This document shows, piece after piece, positions 1-11,900 of a stretch of 64,000 bases of DNA (its first letter is position 1; each line of letters begins with the position of its first letter). The DNA lies in contig SSNP01000010.1 in NCBI GenBank assembly GCA_006937955.1, forward strand, positions 3,373,328 to 3,437,327. Direction: 5' to 3'. Position numbers and translations under genes: made by a program. Source of the DNA: Pachypanchax playfairii. Its lineage: Eukaryota; Chordata; Actinopteri; Cyprinodontiformes; Aplocheilidae. A model generated the notes under the pieces. That model saw nothing but the letters and a program-made list of their open reading frames with translations. It was not told the origin of the DNA and did no database searches.

Positions 1-531
1 AAAAAAAAAAAAAAAAGTGGTAAAATATGCTAATCAGTTAAAAAGCGTAATAATGAATAATAATTAGTTAAAAGCTTGGTTAAAAAGGTAGGTCTTGAGC
101 CTGCTCTTAAAAACATGAACGTTCTCTGCGGCCCTGAGGTCCTCCGGCAGCCTGTTCCAGAGGTGAGGGCCATAATAGTGGAAGGACGCCTCACCGTGAG
201 TCCGTGTCCTGACTTTAGGGATGATAAGGAGACGGCTGCCAGAGGAGCGCAGAGACCGCGAGGGTTCATATGGTAAAAGCATTTCTGAAAGATAAGAAGG
301 CCCAAGACCATTAAAACACTTAAAAATCATTAAAAGAACCTTAAAATCGATCCTAAAACATACGGGGAGCCAGTGCAGTGATTCTAAGACCGGTGTAATG
401 TGCTCCCGCTTCCTGGTCTTCATCAGGACACGTGCTGCTGAATTTTGTAGTAGCTGTAAACTTGAGATAGTCGAAACAATAATAACAAACCTTGCCATGT
501 TCTCATACATTAGAACATGTAATGCATGCAT
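1..531 (-). mobile_element. 3' end of an L2/CR1-clade LINE (reverse transcriptase C-terminal part)
   Basis: The minus strand reads as the C-terminal end of a teleost non-LTR retrotransposon polyprotein. The landmarks are LQLLQNSAARVL, HITPVLESLHWLPV, FKCFNGLGPSYL and WNRLPEDLR, a string typical of L2-like elements in fish. The recognisable part runs from about 465 down to 64; the stretch from 465 to 531 is open but not clearly homologous. The 3' end of the element faces the window edge, where the plus strand starts with an A-run. The 5' part is missing, as is usual for 5'-truncated LINE copies. It is not a host gene. Confidence 0.85.
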
Positions 532-2600
532 TCTTCTTTAGATCATACAATATTTCTTGATCATAATAGACTGTTTCTGCATTTACCTTCAGACAGAGCA
601 GCTTGTTTTTAAATAAACCAAATTCTTTAACCAAAAATTACCTTTAGGGTCTTTTTCTCTTTAGCTTCTCAGAAGATTCTTTTTGTCTTGCCATCTCTTT
701 TACATCTTCTGTCTTTATGCATTATTATATAGCCCATTATTTTAAGTTAGCTTTTGGTTATTGATGTTGTTATCAGTTTTTTCAACACCCCTATTCCTGA
801 TTTCACAGACTTTTTATTGTATTTTTTCTTTCTAGTTTCATTCTTTGTTTAGATATTTGTTTATTGTGGTTTGTTTATTTTGCTTTGATTCTTGATTTGC
901 TGTACAGCACTTTGGTCAGCTGTCATGCTGTTTGTTAAAGTGCTCTATAAAAAAACTTGACTTGACTTTATGCAACATTGTGGCAGACCACTAGGAGTCT
1001 CCACTCACACCCAGACTACAGGATGTTTTGGCACCATATATACTGTACGTATGTGTACGCTTTGGTTTTACCCTCCCTCTCTTGCTTTGCAGTCCCAGTG
1101 AAGTAAAGTTGTTTTGTGGTAGTTTGAAATTGTATAATTGTCTTTGATTTTAACTTCACATATGAAAATATGTTTAAAGGTCTAGTTATGTGGGTGATTG
1201 GATCAGGTGCTTGACCACATGAAAGTTCAGGTGTAAAGTCCAATCTAAAACCAGACTTTTCTATCCTTTTTGATGCTAAATCATTAATTACATCATCATA
1301 CGAAATCTGTTACTTTAATATGTGATGTGATTTGTGTGTGTGACTCATCGGTGTGTTTATTGAGGCAATGTATTCACCGTGAGTTCAGTGTGTCAGTGTG
1401 TCGAACCAGTCTAAATGCTTTGCAGTTTGTTTTTGTTCCTTGTGTCCCATCACATTGAAATGGGGGCAGGTGTACCACGTACTGCTGAACCTGCTTGCAG
1501 CTGTAAGTTCCCGTTCCAGTCGGGGTTCTATGGAGGTGCGGTTTGAGTGTCAGTTTGCACACAACCTCATGCAGTTCATATGCGGAGGATTAAATGCAGC
1601 AACATGCGGGACGAGGAACAGTGTCAGTGGGATCTGCTGACCAGAACCTGGAGCTGAGTCTCGAACCGGGGACGTCCTGTGTCAAGGTATTGTTATAAGT
1701 AGTATTATCAAGGGTATTATGTAGTTATAATCTTGTTTGTAGTGTTTAGTTGTTTTGTGTAGCAAAGTGGTGGGACTTAATAAGCACTGGCTTCTTCCCA
1801 CTCCTTTTGAACAAAGACTTTTCTTCTTTAAAATCTCTCTTCTTTTGTTTGGATGTTTTTTAATTGTTGTCTTATGTTCAAATAAACTTATTATTATTAT
1901 TAGTATATTATTATTATTATAAGGTCCTGTCCGGTTTCTTTTCTATCTCAAATGCCTAAGACATAACGCCCTGATAGTAGGAGCATTCTAGCTCCAATTC
2001 CACTAACGTGATGTGGAAATGAACAATTTTAGTCTAAAAAACTGAAGATTTTTTGGTTTTTCAGTGGCGCTCATTTGCCCCCAAAGAGATTTTGCCCTGG
2101 GCTGTCGCCCACATTGTCCAAAGGAAAAACTGTCCCTGCACTAATACCAGAAGTGATGGTGCAGGTCACCTTTCTGATCAATGGATTTGTGCCCCATAGT
2201 GGTGAAAACTTGGAAAAGATTACCGTGAGAGCATCACGCAGAACAGATTATGAAAAATACTTCCTTTTTACAACTTCCCAATGACACCTGCAAAATTATG
2301 TCCCTTTCAGACAGACTATTTCTTCCTCTGCAACTAGAAAGTAGTAAAAGATTGCAAACCCATCCACTCCAATACAGAAAGTGCATCTCTTCACTCATCT
2401 ATAAAACCAGATAAACACACATTTACCTTGTCATCAATTTAAAAAAATATAGTATCTTATTACATATGTCTCAGAATTCTTTCCATTACCCAATATTCAA
2501 AAGCAAAATATCAGTAAACCACCAGTTGTTTTTGTATTGTTTTTCTTTTATTTGTACCTGCATGGAATAGAAAACAAATGGATTTTGACTTCCTTGACTT
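532..2600. other. Intergenic DNA without a recognised gene
   Basis: No exon with convincing splice sites and protein similarity was found. The stretch contains two LINE-type 3' tails. One, at about 895-965, reads as a GCACTTT..AAAGTGCTCTAT tail followed by CTTGA repeats and matches the inverted tail at 7873-7920. The other, at about 1775-1925, ends in an ATT-rich microsatellite. The open stretches around 1398-1640 and 2075-2284 are short and show no domain. Confidence 0.6.
895..965 (+). repeat. Solo LINE 3' tail
   Basis: The segment contains GCTGTACAGCACTTTGGTCA followed by AAGTGCTCTATAAA and a CTTGA simple repeat. This is the stem-loop-like tail common to L2-type elements of teleosts. A copy in the opposite orientation ends the LINE at 7873-8700. 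Confidence 0.65.
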
Positions 2601-2613
2601 CTGAGCAGAGAGA

Positions 2614-3055
2614 TTGAAAATAAATCCTGATCAGAATTATTTTGTCAGTCAGACCAAGGAGGTTGTTAACTTGTGGCAACACTCAACACCTGTGTACATC
2701 AGTGAAGACCTCTCCTGGACCAGCAACACAACATCACTGGCAAAGAAAGCCCAGTGGCGCCTCTATTTCCTGCACAAACCTAAGCAGGCAAGTGTTCCAC
2801 CACCCATGAAGACCACCTTCTAGAAGAACCATTGAGAACATCTTCTCCAGCTGCATCACGGTGTGTGGCAGGAGCTGAACTGACCACAACAGGAGAGTCC
2901 TGCAGCGCATAGTGAACACAGCTAGAAGGATCACTGGTGCACCACTTCCTGTACACCTCTGGTAGGAGGTTCCCACACCACCAGACTCACCAACAGCTTC
3001 CATTCTATCAGGTCTTGCATGTGGAGAACATGACAATAAAGCTGACTTAGATTTT
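2614..3055 (+). mobile_element. Degraded LINE reverse-transcriptase fragment with 3' tail
   Basis: The plus strand encodes VYISEDLSWTSNTTSLAKKA, a hallmark segment of teleost LINE reverse transcriptases just after the catalytic domain. After a stop at 2821-2823 the similarity continues with TIENIFSSCITV and LQRIVNTARRITGAPLP in a broken frame. The copy ends near 3055 with an AATAAAGCTGACTT tail. Internal stops and frameshifts show that it is dead. The element family could not be assigned with certainty. Confidence 0.75.
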
Positions 3056-3630
3056 GATAAATACTCACAAATGGATTTTAAACTAGCTGAATTAAAACAC
3101 TAACTAACCAGTTATTTGTTACAGTGGTATAAAGTTTAAAGGGATAAAAAGTGTGAAGAAATGGTTCACGATAAATATAACTCATAATTAAACTCCAAAA
3201 TGAAAATGTGAATTTAATCCATGGTCCCTCCCTTAGTCGGTCGCACTGGTCCGATGTTGGGAGACCAAAAACATTTGGTTGTTGACTTTGGCAGTCAAGA
3301 ACAGAGTAACTCACATGTGCTCCTCATTTCTTCATTTTCCGTATTACAAACACACAGTAATGGCTGTATTCGACTGAATAAGAGGGGCGAGTGATGTCTA
3401 ATATGAAGCTGGACATGTTTTTCAGTTCGCATTCCTGTAAGATTCTAAAGAGTAGCTTAAAGTTTTGGTAAAGTTATTTAGTACTGCTTTAAAGGTTTTT
3501 AAATACAACTCATAAACTCATTGCTGTTTCAACAGCAAATATTCTTTTTTCATTAAGAATTTAAAGTACTCAGAATAAAAAACTGCACAGCAACCATAAA
3601 CACTTAAACACAACCACATAAGAGACCATG
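3056..3630. other. Intergenic stretch downstream of Siglec-like gene A
   Basis: No exon was recognised. Gene A stops at 3631 because its ITIM-bearing tail has been replaced by this unrelated sequence. No close AATAAA on the minus strand was seen in the first 200 bases, so the transcript end is undefined. Confidence 0.5.
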
Positions 3631-6454
3631 TTATTCTGCAGCTTCAGTCTCAGCTCCTTCAGGGACGTTGGATTGATCATCTTGTGCTGCTTGACCAGGA
3701 TGGATCTGTCAGGTAGGAAGAAAAGACATGATTTATACAACAGTAACAACAAACCAAACACTGAACAATAATCATAAAATCATGTAGTTTAACGTTTCTG
3801 TCATGACATGCTTAATTTCAATTTTGATTGTGAAATAAATTTTAGTTACTTCTTCATAACCAAAGGTTAATTTATTTAAAACGATTTGAACCAAGTCTGT
3901 CAAATTTTTCTCCCTTCTTTAATTTGCACCTTTAATCAACCATCTCAGCTCTGTCAGGCTTCATCAATCAGATTTTATATTTGTTTACTATATTTAAAAT
4001 GTTGGATGAAAGAGACCAAATTCTTATAGAACTGAAGCTGTTGTTAAAACTCAACAAGTAAACGTTTACAGAGCAAGTTGTTGTTTTTCTTTTCTTTTAC
4101 ACTTCAAATTGCATAAAAATTGTGCAAGTTCCTTATTATGACTGACATGATAAACAACTAATAAGACAAAAGTCTCAAGTTCTTTAGGCTTCTTTAAAAA
4201 CACATGTCCAGGTCATTTAGACATCATGGAGAAAAATATAAATAAAGACATTTAAAAAAAAATTACATATTGATTATCTTGAGAGATCATCTCCAGATCC
4301 TCGTCCAAACTCCCAGAGTTCTTTTGATGTTTCCTGTAGAAAAATATATTTAGCAACATATTAATTATTTGTGAATATATAACACTCGTGTACAACCTTA
4401 AAATAAACTGACAATAAAATGTTTTACCTGCAGCTTTTTGTAGCCAAACAGCAAATAGCAGCTGACAAGAGCATCACAGTCACGATCTTCAGCCAGGAAA
4501 TTGTTGTTAAAATACTTTGCTGATCTTTTATCAGAACAAACAAAATAATAGTGGTAAATAATAATAACAGTAAATATAGCAATAATAGTAAAATGCCTGC
4601 TTATGAACTTGGTTGTCACAGAAAGGAAAAAGGGACATAAAGTATTTGTCAGAAGTGTTTTATCTGTAAAAATGTGTCTTCTGTTTTTGTTCATTTCCTC
4701 ATTTTTCTTGCTGATGAAACATTTAACACTGATGTTTCCATAGAGTTTTATAGTAACTGTGCTTTTTACAGTGTGGTTTGACAGTCAGTCATTATCTATA
4801 CCCACTTACTCCTGGTACTGTTCAGGAAGCTGGTGTCTATCTCCAGCAGTCTGACAAGAGGAAGGATTAAATCCTGGACAGGTCGCCAGTCAATCACAAA
4901 GAGTCTCCAGCAAACAAAAGATGATCTATGAGTGTATTTTCAGTCAGAATCTGATGTTTTAAGGGGTTTTTGTGTGTTTCTATAAATTTAAAAATATAAT
5001 GTTACTTTTGGACTCTCAAGTGATGTTGAGAGTTAAAGTTTGACCAAATTCACTTAAACACAAATTAAAAGAAATGCTTTAAATGTTCATGTTTTAAACA
5101 ATAAATACTCACAGGTCACATTGAGAGTTACAGTCTCCTCTGTAATGATGTTGCTTCTGAAGCTGATCTTACAGGTGATGTTGGTGTCATGGTGTTCAGC
5201 TGAGAGGTTAAAGGTCAGAGTTGAGCTGTGTCTCTGTGTGACAGCAGACAGGTTCTCAGTGATGTTTTCTTTGATGTTGGAGTCTTTTTGTCCTTTTCCT
5301 CTCCACGTCCAGGTGATTTCAGGAGGAGACCCGGAGCAGAGACCAGGAGCAGTGCAGGTCAATGTGCTCTGCTGTCCCTCTGTCAGTGGAGGAACCATCA
5401 CTGTGGGCTTCTGATGAAGATCTGATGTTTAAAACATGTTCAAAGATGAAATCAGGTGAAATCACATGTGTATGTGTGTACATAAATATAGTGTCCTTAT
5501 TTAAACCAGGAAGGTCTCATGGTTAAAATCTCAAAAACTCTCTGTCTTTTAAAAATGAAGAAAATATTAAAATTAAATTCTACAATTTTTTTTCAAAACT
5601 AAAAATAAGTAGGAGTTCTATCAGAATGTGATGATGTCATTAACTGCATTTAAAATTCAACAATTTATCATGTGATCTTGAGATCTAGAATGTCTATGAA
5701 CTTTTGTTTTAAAGAACTAAAGAGTTGTAGTTTAAATGTATCTTTCCTACCTGTTATAGAGAGAGTTGTTTTTGCAGCGTATGTAAATCCATCGCCCCTG
5801 TTATTCATGACTCCATCAACTCTGAGCTGATATGATCCAGAATCAGAATCTCTCAGATTATTAATCATGATGCTGCAGTTCTTCTGACTGACATCAGGCT
5901 CCAACAGCGACACTCGTCCTTTAAACGCAGACTGAATATTCTCATTTTTCTTACTGGAGTCAAACACAGTGTCAGATCGTCCACATTTATCTTGTTCACA
6001 TTTAAACCAAACTATATATTTGAGTGTGAAGCTTGTAGCAGTAGTGAAAGAACACGGGATCACAGCACAGAGTCCAACTTCTGCTGTTACGTCTCCATCA
6101 TTAAGAGTAACACAGTATTCTCCTGATGTTACTGTCTGACAGTGTTCTTTTCCCCACACTGATGCACCTGCTGAAAGAAACATGAAAATATACAAATGGG
6201 TGGACAGTTGTAGTTGTTGTAAAAGTTTTTGGATCAGTATGCAACATTTTAAAATTGTTAAACTAGGAGAAATAATATATGTACTATGAAGGTATGACAT
6301 CAAAATTCTGTCTCAAACAAATCTAAAAAGAAATAGTTTGCTCAATTTTAGCATCATTCCAAGTTTCTGAATTAAAGATTCTTACAGTACCTCCGTCTGC
6401 ACGGCTGCCTCTGGCAGAAAGAAACACAACGACCCAGATGAGAACAAACATCAT
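3631..6454 (-). CDS. Siglec/CD22-like receptor A, short form without ITIM tail
   Basis: Six exons join in frame to 343 residues: 6454-6391 (signal peptide starting MMFVLIWVVVFLSA), 6170-5751 (V-set), 5421-5113 (C2-set), 4524-4428 (membrane segment), 4333-4267 and 3705-3631. All introns are GT-AG and phases agree. The V-set has the Siglec look: GLCAVIPCSF, YIVWFKCEQ and SGSYQLRV, where the arginine sits in the sialic-acid-binding position. The C2 domain has TLTCTAPGLC and ITWTW. The membrane exon reads VTVMLLSAAICCL. The cytoplasmic part ends TEAAE-stop after only about 45 residues and has no tyrosine motif. Compared with paralog B it lacks the second C2 exon, whose place is taken by a repeat at 4786-4920, and the distal tail. 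Known Siglecs bind sialylated glycans on leukocytes. A non-signalling or decoy receptor is possible, as is an early pseudogene. Confidence 0.75.
4786..4920 (-). repeat. Teleost dispersed repeat with (ACTG)n-type end
   Basis: Read on the minus strand it carries the block GGCGACCTGTCCAGG, then CTGAACAG and a GACTGACTG-like end. The same block occurs at 10410-10692 and 32573-32797. It lies in the intron of Siglec-like gene A, where paralog B has its second C2 exon. Confidence 0.6.
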
Positions 6455-7870
6455 GATTTAACACTTTAAATGTTGAATCTGTCTCTTCACACAACAGAAA
6501 TCACTCCAGCAGAGGCTCTAAAATACAGAATCAAAGGAAAGTCATGTGTTTGCATCAAACAAATAAAACAAGATGCTGTAAATTATATTATGTTTGTCAA
6601 CAGATTAAACATCAGCTCACTTCACTATGTGTCTAATGGTGACTTTTAATAATTATGTGACTAAATGTTTTAGTAAAGAAAATAAAAGCTTTATTTGAGG
6701 AATCTTTCCAGTTCAACTAGATCTTTAAGATAATAAATACATTTCTGCCTCCTTCCGGGATCACAGTGCAGCTCTACAACTTCTGCATGATTTATTCTCA
6801 TTTTACAGAACAAAATCTTAATCCTCCAAAAACCTCCGTTCTCCATGAACTGCTTTTATTTACACTGTGATATATGATAAATAAATCTAATAGTTACATA
6901 ATGTCATCATCGAAGTTTTGTTTTACCATGTCTATCGTTCTTCAAGGTTCTTCTTCTCTGAAGTGTCTGAGCTTCATTAGTTCTCTTTTCTATTTTTTTA
7001 TTCTTTACATATGTAGTTTTCAGGAAGTTTGTATAAACGTATCTTAACAACAACACTTCACTAATGAGATGAGCTGCAGATCTCTAAAGATAATTTATAT
7101 AGTTTATTTTTCAGTAGAATTTAAAAGCTGTAATCTTAAAAACATAAATGAAATAAAATCATTTATTTTATCTTAGATATATGATTTGATGATTTAAATG
7201 ATGTGAAACTTTCTGTAAATATTGTTAGTTTTTTTTTATCTTATATTTATTTGGTATTTCTGTCTCTGTTCTCATGAAGGTGTTAAAAAGGAAAAATGTC
7301 ACTTATTTTCATCTTTGTCGCAGCTCAACAACCACAACAAATAGAAACAGGTCATGTCATGAACCTCCAGTTTCAGGTCAGGTTTCGAGTTTTTAATAGT
7401 AGTTCTCTGGTCATTTCATATTTAAGTCACTTCTTATCGTTTAGTTAACTTATAAAAAAGAAAAAGAAAAACACAAATGACAAACTGTCATGCAAAATCT
7501 TTTAGAGTTGTCTGATTTAAAAATGCACCAAACAAGTATGCGCCACTGACCACGATAAATAAAAGGAAGAGATACAGCTCACGTGCAAAATATAAAAGTT
7601 ACTAAACAAAAGGCATAATTATAAAACAGAGAAAGTTATTAATTGTCTATAATCAGCAGTGAAAATGTTTATGTGTGGATATGTTACATGTTGTTCAGCA
7701 TGAAAAAAAAAAAAAAACTGGGAGAAGAAATTCTCACTTCCTGCCAAAATTTACACTTAAATCTGCAGGTAAGATACAGATGTTATTATCAAAGCAGATT
7801 TCATAGTGCTGCAGATTAAAAAAAAAAAACTGACACTGTGCAGAGTTTAAATGAATAAGATAATTTACTG
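6455..7870. other. 5' flank of Siglec-like gene A; duplicated promoter block
   Basis: From 6455 to about 7085 the sequence is closely similar to 14369-14925, the 5' flank of gene B. The match includes the segment around GCAGAGGCTCTAAAATACAG that probably holds the transcription start, and it ends near GATGAGCTGCAGAT in both copies. The rest, 7086-7870, is AT-rich with two A-runs and no recognised gene. Confidence 0.55.
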
Positions 7871-7872
7871 CC

Positions 7873-8700
7873 ACGTCAAGTTTATTTATAGAGCACTTTA
7901 ACAAACAGCATGACAGCTGACTGAAGTGCAGTACAGGAAATCAAGAAATAACACCAAATAGAAAATAACACAATAAAGAAATACTTAAAGAATAAAACTA
8001 GGAAGAAAAATACAATAAAAGACAGGCTATAACATCAGGAAAAAACGTGTTACTGATATCAATAACTAAAAGCTAACTTAAAATAATGGGTTTTCTGGCA
8101 AGATTTAAACACATTTACAGAAGTGAATTGTCTCACAGAGAGTTTCATAAAGTAGGACCTGCAAATAAAAAGCCTGTTCACTATGAGATTTATAGTTCAT
8201 ACTTCAGATTTGTAATAGGAGATGATCAGCAGATCTCAGTGCACAAAAGGTTGTAATAAATGCACAATTCATGTAATAAATGCACAATTCAGAGAGATAC
8301 AAAGGAGCCAGATTATGGAGAGATTTATTGACAAAGAGTAGAATTTTAAATTGAATACAGTATGAAACGGGAAGGCAATGTAGTTCTGCCAAAATTGGAG
8401 TGATGTGAGATCGCCTGTCTGTGTTGGTGAGAAAACGTGCTGCTGCATTCTGGACTTTCTGCAGACAGTCAAGTGAGGACTTGTTCACACTATAGAGGAC
8501 AGAATTCACATAATCAAGTCTGGATGTGATGAAACTATGAATGACTGATTCCAGGTGTTTCCTTTTAAGAATGTGTGTAAGCCGAGTAATGTGACAGAAT
8601 GGAAAGGACTTGATGGCGGCAATAACTTGAGACAGCATTAACAAGTCAGAGTCAAGTTAAACATCCAAACTGATTACACAGGACTTGAGATCGATAGAAA
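7873..8700 (-). mobile_element. L2-type LINE 3' fragment
   Basis: The minus strand encodes HSFITSRLDYVNSVL, LQKVQNAAARFL, HITPILAELHCLPV and LAPLYLSEL between 8644 and 8204. These are the C-terminal landmarks of an L2-like LINE protein. The 3' tail follows to 7873 and is the reverse complement of the tail at 895-965. The copy is 5'-truncated and has lost the frame near its end. It lies between Siglec-like genes A and B and may mark a site of duplication. Confidence 0.85.
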
Positions 8701-8946
8701 GAGATGAGAGATCTGGGACTGGAGTGGCATGTTTTTAGAAGTGAAGAGAATAACCTCCGTTTGCAGCTGTCTTCATTGTGAGAAAAATAAAATACATTTT
8801 ATAACATAAACCAGAGACTAAGTTACTAAAACATTTGATCAAATAAAACAACAACAGCAGGACCAGAAGTTTAAACTCGTTATGGGGATTTAGTTTGATT
8901 CCAGTCTCAGACTGAACGACTGAACAGGAAGATTTGATCACAGTCA

Positions 8947-11900
8947 TCAGACTGATTTCTTCACACTAGCATAAAGAACCTCCACAGCTGCTTCCTCCAC
9001 TTCTTGGACACCATCCTTCATCTTCTCTTCCTCATCATCATCCCTTTTCTTTCGTATCTTCACTTCTGCATATTCTGTGTCTGAGTTCTCTTGTTGTGTT
9101 GCTGCCGCTCTGGGATCCTTGTTCAACGGGGAAAATTTGACTTTGGCATACAGTATATCTGTTAGATCTGTGTTGAATTCAGGGGCTGTTTTCTCTGCAG
9201 CTTCAGTCTCAGCTCCTTCAGGGACGTTGGATTGGTCATCTTGTGCTGCTTGACCAGGATGGATCTGTCAGGTAGGAAGAAAAGACATGATTTATACAAC
9301 AGTAACAACAAACCAAACACTGAACATCAATCATTAAATCATATATTTATTTTCATTTTGCTTTAATAAACTACTTTGTTTCATTCTTGAGATTCTAGTT
9401 GCGACTGCATAACCATTCAACCATCTCAGCTCTGTCAGGCTTCATCAATCAGATTTTAGATCTATGTACCATATTTAAAATGCAGGATCAAAGAGACCAA
9501 ATTCTAAATTCACCACAATATGGACTTGCAAAATGATAACAGTGATTGAATTTAAAATGTGATAAAAAAAGAGGAGTTGTCTTTGGAAAGGGGGAATGGG
9601 TAGAAAGAAATCTGTGTGGAAAGAATGAGCGGTGATGCACAGAGAGAAAAGAGGAAGGTGAATGTTAAAAAGCAGACAGAGGCATGACACGTGGCAAAAT
9701 TCTCAGAAATTAAGCTGTTGCTTATACTCAATAAGTAAACTTTTGAAGATAAAGTAATTTACATTTTTATTTTGCATTTTAGGTTGCATAAATAATTTAT
9801 ACGTTCCTTTCTAATAACTGAAGGTCCTCGGAATTGAAGTATTATTTCTTATTAATCAGTGAGTTATTTTATTAATGATACAGTTATCTATATAGTTGAG
9901 TATTTTTTTATGAGTTCAAGAAAGTCTCTTCTAGTAAACTGTTAACTTGTGTTTCGCCCAAGAGGAGATGGTCTTATCTCAAGGCTGACAGAGGTACAGA
10001 TAATGACTTGGGGTTCGTTTTAGGGTGGTTCCTGCAAACGAGCAGTTTAAGTGTCCATCTTCTGTTTTCTGGTAGTGAAGCTCATCCAATCAGTGATCTT
10101 TTGACAGAAGCCAGTTTCTGATTCGCTGTACACCCTGTATGATGTAACCATTTAAAGTTGTTTGAATAAAAAGGCATGCTCAATCCAAGAAATCTTTGAA
10201 CAAGGCGCAGGCCGAAATTAAATTGATGTCTGTGTGAAATTATTGTTGACTAACCTTGGCAGGATGACACGGAAATTTAAGAACACGCAGTGCTGGAGTT
10301 TATTGACCTGGGGACAAAGTGGTTTGGGACACAGCAATGTTTGGTACCTTAGAAAGTCTCGGACTCTAAAGACAAACTCAGCACGACAGTTTGTAACCAG
10401 TCCTTTCTGCATGAAACCTGCATGTTATCCATGTGCATGTGTGGGTTTTCTCTGGGGACTCCTGCTTTCTCTCACAAACCAAAAATATGCACGAGATTAA
10501 TTGGAAAATCAAAATTATCCCTACATGTGAAAGTGTGTCCGGTTATACGTCTCTATGTGGCCCTGCGATATACATGTGACCAGTCCAGTGTGTAACCCCG
10601 CCTTTCGCCCAGTGACTGCTGGAGATATGCACCAGTTCCCTGCAACCCTGAACAGGAATGAGCAGGTAAAGATAACGACTGACTGACTGACATTTCAAAA
10701 TATACCTGTGGATTGTCTTGAGAGAGCATCTCCGGAGCCTTGTCCAAACTCCTCGAGTTATTTTGATGTTTCCTGCAAAAACGTACCGGTATATTTATTC
10801 AGCCACAGATTAAATACATTATTTGAGAATATTTAACACTCATGTACAACCTTAAAATTGACTGATATCAAAGTGTTTTACCTGTAGCATTTTATGGCCA
10901 AACAGCAAATGGTGGTTGACAAGAGCGCCCCAATCAAAAAGGCAATCGTGATATTCAGCCAGGAATAATTTGTTAAAATAAGTTGCTGATGACCTTTTAT
11001 AAGAAGCAACAAACACAATAATTTTAGTGATATCAACCATATTGTTCTAAATACCGGCAAATAAAATGAACTTCGTTACATAGAGGAAAAGTGACATATA
11101 GTATTTGTCAAAAGTGTTTAATTTGTCATGTATCATGTGGTCCCATGTCAACTGTTGGTCTGTGTCCAGTGTTCCCCGTCCTTTTTATTATAGTTTGCTC
11201 CTGTGAGTAGGTTTTTGTGTTAGAGAGTTTTGAGTTAGGATTAGTTCCAAAGATCCTGCTTCACCTGTCTGATCAACCTCCAAATCTTTCTGTAAAAGAG
11301 CCAGTTGAAACTCAGCCACTGTATCTGCTGCTGCTCCATGCTCGGATTAAGCACAAAGGTTCCAGCTTCACGTGTATCATCACACCTGCCTGCCACATCA
11401 CAGTCTTAACATCTTGAGGATTCTTCATCTCCGACAAGCCCTGCTGCCTTTTCTGTCCCCAGTCTGTCTTCGCCAGATTTTTCACGGGAGGACTTCCTGC
11501 CTTTGGAGTCAGAGAAGGAGGCTGATGATGATGAAGAGAGAGAGAGAGAGGATGGGTGCACAGCCATCCAGTCATCAATTGGCTGCTTCTGTTTTGTTTG
11601 TTTTTTTCTGTTCAAGAACCCACAACCAAACTGTCCAGGTCTCAATGACATCGAGCATCTACCAGCCCCCAACCTGAGGTCTCCTGCAGGTCCTGGATGA
11701 GGTATCTCTGGTTCCTGTTGGTGCACCAGTGGAGACTCTAGAGGTCTCCAGTTCCTGTTCCAGTGGGGGTCCTCGATACTGGGTCTCCTGCTGTTGTTCC
11801 TGTGGAGGTCTCAGCTGAGAAGTCTCCTGTTCTTTTGGAGGTGCCAAATGAGGGGTCTCCTACTTCTGTTCCCACAGAGGTCCTAGAGCTTGGGTCTTCG

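Noticed and set aside
1398..1640. 80-codon plus-strand frame with several cysteines
   Set aside because: No signal peptide, splice context or similarity; length is within chance for the region.
4398..4694. Hydrophilic reading YFNNNFLAEDRDCDAL as coding in Siglec-like gene A
   Set aside because: It is the wrong frame of the membrane exon; starting the exon at 4524 gives a hydrophobic helix in the phase required by the preceding exon and matches paralog B.
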